From an uncultured Sphingobacteriaceae bacterium (GTDB lineage Bacteria; Bacteroidota; Bacteroidia; Sphingobacteriales; Sphingobacteriaceae): DNA of 36,287 nucleotides. Both the position numbers and the translations under genes were made by a program. This document shows positions 32,396 through 36,287 of this stretch, piece by piece; the stretch's first letter is position 1; every line of letters begins with the position of its first letter. The DNA lies in NCBI GenBank assembly GCA_946887045.1, contig CAMPKC010000050.1, positions 1 through 36,287 on the forward strand, read 5' to 3'. The notes beneath the pieces were generated by a model. The model made no database searches. It was not told where the DNA came from and saw nothing but the letters and a program-made list of their open reading frames with translations.

Positions 32396-33598
32396 ATGTC
32401 AAAAGGAGCTAATTCACCCCGTATCGAAACTGTTGATGCTTTGAGAGGATTTACTCTTTTCGGGATAATTCTACTTCATCATATAGAACATTTCGATTAT
32501 TATGTTGAGCCGACTGGTTTGCCGGAATGGTTATATCTGCTTGATCACGGTATCTGGAAGTCGGCCGTTTTTTTTCTGGCAGGTAAAGCTTACGGAATAT
32601 TTGCGTTGCTTTTCGGATTCACCTTTTATTTGCAGTCCAGTCGACGGGAAACAGAAGACAGTTCCTTCGAGGTAAAATATTTGTGGCGACTTTTTCTGCT
32701 TCTCCTCTTCGGGATTTTTAATTCGATATTTTACAAAGGGGATATACTGGCTTTTTACGCCATTTTGGGCCCGGCCTTGCTAATTGTAGGTAGATGGAGT
32801 AGTAGATCAGTGTTAATCGTTGCTTTGATTTTTTTGGTGCAGCCCATGCATCTGATTACATCGCTCCACATTCTTGCCGATCCCGGATACCTGGCTCCGG
32901 CTAATATTTCAGGAGAGTATTTTATGAAGGCCAGGACCAACAATTTGCTGGGTTCTTTTACAGAACAGGCCAGGCAAAATCTTACAAACGGAAAAATGGC
33001 GGTTTTCTTCTGGTCGCTTGAAAGTGGTAGGATCTTCAAAACAGTCGGACTGTTCTTTATAGGCATGCTGCTCGGGCGGCAAAAGCGATTCGATATTAAC
33101 TACGACAATAGACGTTTCTGGACAAGGGTTTTTATTATTTCAGCACTTTTGTTTATTCCATTATTTCTTTCGAAAGTTGGTGTTGCCAAGCTATCTCAGG
33201 ACCGCGATCTAACAGATAACCTAAAAGCCATACTTAACTCCTGGTCTAATTCGGCCTTTATGCTGATGGTTCTATCAACTTTCGTATTTATTTATTCTAA
33301 GTACGATATTCAGTTAGAGAATTTAACTCTGATCGGCCGGATGAGCCTTACAAGCTATATCATGCAATCAGTGATCGGGTCTTTTATTTACTATGACTAC
33401 GGACTCGGAATGCATAAATATTCCGGTGCAACTTATTCGCTTTTTATAGGCATCTTCTTGTTTATACTGCAATTTGCATTTTGTAAATGGTGGCTTGCAA
33501 CTCATAAACAGGGTCCGCTTGAAAGCTTATGGCGCAGAGCTGCTTTGATTTTTCAAGCTAAAGGAAATAACATCACTTCGGGAAATACGAGATCATAG
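32396..33598 (+). CDS. DUF418/YeiB-type multi-pass membrane protein
   Basis: This approximately 400-aa membrane protein begins with RIETVDALRGFTLFGIILLHH, the diagnostic start of YeiB/DUF418 proteins, has about 10 hydrophobic segments, an FFLAGKAYGIFALLFGFTFY block and the DUF418 C-terminal signature LIGRMSLTSYIMQSVIGSFI. The family resembles membrane acyltransferases, and a role in acylating the exopolysaccharide during or after export is an inference from position. The start is the ATG at 32396; a TTG at 32366 would add ten polar residues. It follows the flippase gene by 145 bp and is on the same strand. Confidence 0.8.
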   Translation: MSKGANSPRIETVDALRGFTLFGIILLHHIEHFDYYVEPTGLPEWLYLLDHGIWKSAVFFLAGKAYGIFALLFGFTFYLQSSRRETEDSSFEVKYLWRLFLLLLFGIFNSIFYKGDILAFYAILGPALLIVGRWSSRSVLIVALIFLVQPMHLITSLHILADPGYLAPANISGEYFMKARTNNLLGSFTEQARQNLTNGKMAVFFWSLESGRIFKTVGLFFIGMLLGRQKRFDINYDNRRFWTRVFIISALLFIPLFLSKVGVAKLSQDRDLTDNLKAILNSWSNSAFMLMVLSTFVFIYSKYDIQLENLTLIGRMSLTSYIMQSVIGSFIYYDYGLGMHKYSGATYSLFIGIFLFILQFAFCKWWLATHKQGPLESLWRRAALIFQAKGNNITSGNTRS

Positions 33599-33690
33599 CT
33601 ATTTTCGAAGAAATTCCCGGTGAATAATGTATACCTCTCATTTTGGAAAGATTAAATATATTCGGATGCTTTGATGCTTATTAAAATAAA

Positions 33691-35139
33691 TTGACAAAAC
33701 GAGATTATGATGCGGTAGTTGTAGGATCAGGCCCGAACGGTTTGGCTGCCGCTATAACTTTGCAGCAATGCGGTTTATCGGTTTTACTTATTGAAGGTCA
33801 GGAGACAGTAGGTGGCGGTCTTCGAACTGCGGAATTGACCCTGCCCGGTTTTTTACATGATGTATGTTCGGCTATTCATCCCTTGGCTGTTGAATCACCT
33901 TTTTTCAAAACCCTCCCGCTTCAGCCCCAGGGATTGAATTATATATACCCTACAATCGCAGCCGCACATCCCTTTGATACAGGCGATGCCGCGATCTTAA
34001 GTAAGTCGCTCGCTGATACTGCAAGACCATTGGGAGCAGATGAACAGTCATATTTAGATTTACTGGAACCTTTAATTAATGATTGGCCTGCAATAGTAAA
34101 TGACATTTTAGGGCCATTGAGAATCCCCGGACACCCGCTAAAAATGGCTGGTTTCGGCCTCAAAGCGATCACGCCGGCAATCAGCTTCGCCAATAAACAT
34201 TTCAAAACCAAAGAGGCACGTGGTTTATGGGCTGGCATGGCAGCTCATTCAATTCTTCCATTATCCAATGTCTTAACATCAGCAATAGGATTAGTTTTAA
34301 TGTCAATGGGGCATTTAAACGGATGGCCATTTCCGCGGGGAGGGTCTCAGCAAATTTCCAATGCCTTAGTAACTCATTTTATTTCATTGGGCGGTCAGAT
34401 CCAAACGGGTTTTTATGTAAATTCTTTGAATCAGCTACCTTCATCGCATGCGGTTTTATTTGACGTAACCCCGCGGCAACTTTTGCAGATCGCAGGACAC
34501 AGGTTCTCCGATTTCTACAAGTGGCAGTTGAAGAGGTTCAAATATGGAATGGGTGTTTTTAAAATCGACTGGGCGCTTAGCAATTCCGTTCCATTTACAG
34601 CTTCTGTTTGCAAACAGGCAGGAACTATACATTTAGGTAATACCATGGAAGAAATAACCGCTTCCGAAAAAATGACATGGCACGGAAAACACCCTGAACG
34701 TCCTTTTGTGCTGATGGCGCAACAAAGTGTTTTTGATGCAAGCAGAGCTCCTGAGGGCAAGCAGTCGGTTTGGGCTTATTGCCACGTCCCTCATGGTTCG
34801 GAAAAAGATATGACGGACGCCATCGAAAATCAAGTGGAAAGGTTTGCCCCTGGTTTTAAAGATTCGATTCTGGATAGACATTGTTTGAACTCCATGCAAA
34901 TGCAAGCATATAATTCAAACTATATTGGTGGGGATATTAATGGCGGCGTGATTAATCTTTCTCAATTATTTACCAGACCGGCTTTGCGATTTTCTCCTTA
35001 CCGCACATCTGCAAAAGGAATTTACATCTGCTCCTCTTCTGCTCCTCCGGGTGGAGGGGTTCATGGTATGTGCGGATACCATGCTGCCCGTAGGGCCTTA
35101 AAAGACATCTTTAACCTGCAACCTTTAGCAAGGCTGTAA
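33691..35139 (+). CDS. CrtI/PYROXD2-like FAD-dependent oxidoreductase (TTG start)
   Basis: The 482-aa flavoprotein opens with an FAD-binding motif (YDAVVVGSGPNGLAAAITLQ, Gly12-x-Gly-x-x-Gly) and LLIEGQETVGGGLRT, the phytoene-desaturase-like form of the loop. The middle has PFPRGGSQQISNALVTHF, where these enzymes rebuild the FAD site, and the end has YICSSSAPPGGGVHGMCGYH, the substrate/FAD cap of the CrtI/retinol-saturase group. The TTG at 33691 is the only start before the first strand. Substrate is unknown; relation to the polysaccharide locus rests on position alone, 92 bp after the DUF418 gene. Confidence 0.85.
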   Translation: MTKRDYDAVVVGSGPNGLAAAITLQQCGLSVLLIEGQETVGGGLRTAELTLPGFLHDVCSAIHPLAVESPFFKTLPLQPQGLNYIYPTIAAAHPFDTGDAAILSKSLADTARPLGADEQSYLDLLEPLINDWPAIVNDILGPLRIPGHPLKMAGFGLKAITPAISFANKHFKTKEARGLWAGMAAHSILPLSNVLTSAIGLVLMSMGHLNGWPFPRGGSQQISNALVTHFISLGGQIQTGFYVNSLNQLPSSHAVLFDVTPRQLLQIAGHRFSDFYKWQLKRFKYGMGVFKIDWALSNSVPFTASVCKQAGTIHLGNTMEEITASEKMTWHGKHPERPFVLMAQQSVFDASRAPEGKQSVWAYCHVPHGSEKDMTDAIENQVERFAPGFKDSILDRHCLNSMQMQAYNSNYIGGDINGGVINLSQLFTRPALRFSPYRTSAKGIYICSSSAPPGGGVHGMCGYHAARRALKDIFNLQPLARL

Positions 35140-35162
35140 AGCATCAGAGGAACTTGCCATTT

Positions 35163-35201
35163 TTCAGTCAAGAAATCTTCGAAGAAGAATTCTTGACTGA
35201 A
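35163..35201. terminator. Convergent hairpin terminator
   Basis: TTCAGTCAAGAA (35163-35174) and TTCTTGACTGAA (35190-35201) are a perfect 12-bp inverted repeat with a 15-base loop containing TCTTCGAAGA. It lies between the 3' ends of two convergent genes, with TTTT at 35161-35164 on one side of the stem, and so probably ends transcription in both directions. Confidence 0.7.
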
Positions 35202-35240
35202 CTGAAGACCTACTGGCGTGTTACAAAATAAATATTAAGG

Positions 35241-36287
35241 TTATTTAGCCAGAATTAAAACATTCGTAAATGCGTTTTTGCCGCAAACTAGTTTAGAAAG
35301 ATATGATCCGGCAGGGTATCTGCTGCCATCAAATTGAAAGCGGTAAGTCTGTCCGGTTTCTGTTTTACCTCTGTAAAGCGTCTCAAGCAAGATACCTTGA
35401 AGATTATAGATCTGAAGAAAAGCATCCTCTTTTTCAACCCCTGTAAACTCAATGGTTATATATTGTTGAAAAGGATTAGGATAGGCCTTTAAGTTATAAT
35501 CCGTGGCAACCAGAACAGGCCGGTTAACCGTTACTTCAACCTTGTCTGAGGTGGCTGAAATGCCAAAGCTATTTGTTGCTTTAGCTGTAAGAACGTAGTG
35601 TCCCGGTAACACATCTTTCCATTCAATGGTGTAAGGACTGGAGAAAACTTCTCCCAGTTTTGTATCGCCAGCAAAAAATTCAACCTTTTCAATTCTTCCT
35701 GCCGGATCGGTTGCCGATGCACTTATATATGTAACACCAGGAGTGGCCAGAGCGTTGTTTTCAAAGGCTTTCATGGCAACTGTTGGGGCCACCGTTAGCG
35801 CCGGCTGAGTGGTTATTGTTTCGAAAGGAATTAGATTCGATCCTGCAATTGGTCTCTGTAAAGTTCCGTCAGGAAGTTTCCATCCAACAGATACATGGTC
35901 CTGAGAACCACCGCCTTCTTTATGTAAGGCTTCGATGTAATAGCGCTGACCTGCTTCTAAAGCGATAACTACAGATTGCTGAGAAGGATAACGGTCATAC
36001 CATCCCGGAGTGGTCCAGTCATTCACGGAAGCGATTTTCCTTTTGTTCGCAGGATCGCTGTTTGTGCTTAACCACAACTCTCCGTTGTCATCACTGGCGA
36101 TGTAAAAAACGTAGTTCCCGCTCACCGGAGGACAGATATAGCCTCGGATACGAGAGCCATAATCATCACCAAACTCAACAGGAGAGGCAAAGCTTGTTAA
36201 GGTTCTTGTTCCTGATGGTGCAGACGTTACCGGGATAGCGCTGATGTTATTGCTTCCTGTGATATTGCTCCAATATTCCCATACAAT
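35241..36287 (-). CDS. PA14 / Ig-like surface protein with T9SS type-A sorting domain (5' end outside window)
   Basis: The reading frame is open through the right edge of the window, so the N-terminus is missing; a GTG at 36125 is internal and not a real start. In the visible 348 residues: a PA14 domain (WEYWSNITGSNNISAIPV, GDDYGSRIRGYICPPVSGNY, ASDDNGELWLSTN, QRYYIEALHKEGGG, DHVSVGWKLPDG), which often binds glycans; a bacterial Ig-like domain (TYISASATDPAGRIEKVEFF, SPYTIEWKDVLPGHYVLTAK); and a type IX secretion C-terminal sorting domain (LKAYPNPFQQYITIEF, IYNLQGILLETLY, YPAGSYLSKLVCG). The protein is exported through T9SS and attached or released at the surface. A catalytic domain, if any, lies upstream of the window. 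Confidence 0.9.
   Translation of the reverse strand: MVWEYWSNITGSNNISAIPVTSAPSGTRTLTSFASPVEFGDDYGSRIRGYICPPVSGNYVFYIASDDNGELWLSTNSDPANKRKIASVNDWTTPGWYDRYPSQQSVVIALEAGQRYYIEALHKEGGGSQDHVSVGWKLPDGTLQRPIAGSNLIPFETITTQPALTVAPTVAMKAFENNALATPGVTYISASATDPAGRIEKVEFFAGDTKLGEVFSSPYTIEWKDVLPGHYVLTAKATNSFGISATSDKVEVTVNRPVLVATDYNLKAYPNPFQQYITIEFTGVEKEDAFLQIYNLQGILLETLYRGKTETGQTYRFQFDGSRYPAGSYLSKLVCGKNAFTNVLILAK

Noticed and set aside
35241..36125. Full-length 294-aa gene starting at the GTG at 36125
   Set aside because: The frame is open to the window edge and the upstream codons encode the first half of the PA14 domain, so the gene is truncated by the window.

Overview
The window looks like chromosomal DNA of a Bacteroidota bacterium, most plausibly a Sphingobacteriaceae member (Pedobacter/Mucilaginibacter-like). 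Reasons: AT-leaning composition, A-rich gene leaders without Shine-Dalgarno sequences, a cell-surface protein ending in a type IX secretion (T9SS) type-A sorting domain, Bacteroidota-style IS3 and REP-associated transposase remnants, and a wcaJ-wza-wzc exopolysaccharide locus in the arrangement common in this phylum. The taxonomic call is inference; there is no rRNA or tRNA gene in the window.

Region 1 (1-3780) is mobile and repeat-rich. It holds three and a half tandem units of about 230 bp with seven GC-rich hairpins in alternating orientation, a truncated IS3-family transposase fused to the last unit, a secreted type-B carboxylesterase gene (minus strand), and a decayed REP-associated tyrosine transposase (RAYT) between two perfect 25-bp inverted palindromic repeats.

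Region 2 (3781-8420) is an AT-rich, four-gene minus-strand cassette that reads like an anti-phage or DNA-restriction island. In transcription order: a COG2810-type predicted restriction endonuclease, an unrecognised 368-aa protein with a nuclease-like D...E...QxK pattern and three cysteines, an OLD-family ATPase/TOPRIM nuclease, and a small multi-pass membrane protein. I do not know a named defence system with this composition, so it is my leading candidate for a new system. A 589-bp gene-free stretch with possible operator repeats separates it from a divergent superfamily-1 helicase/RecB-type nuclease with a predicted Fe-S cluster (9010-12168), whose composition looks native.

Region 3 (12241-35139) is a Wzx/Wzy-type exopolysaccharide locus. 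WcaJ-like phosphoglycosyl transferase starts the lipid-linked repeat; Wza-like lipoprotein and Wzc-like tyrosine kinase form the export machine; two tandem paralogous Wzy-type polymerases follow; then three GT4 glycosyltransferases, an aldo/keto reductase, a GMC oxidoreductase, a WcaF-like acetyltransferase, a methyltransferase and a GT2 glycosyltransferase build and decorate the glycan. Two paralogous GT-B-like genes lie on the opposite strand, followed by the Wzx-like flippase, a DUF418-type membrane protein and a CrtI-like FAD oxidoreductase on the plus strand. No nucleotide-sugar synthesis genes are present, so precursors must be made elsewhere. The window ends in a truncated PA14/Ig-like/T9SS surface protein on the minus strand, separated from the locus by a strong convergent hairpin.
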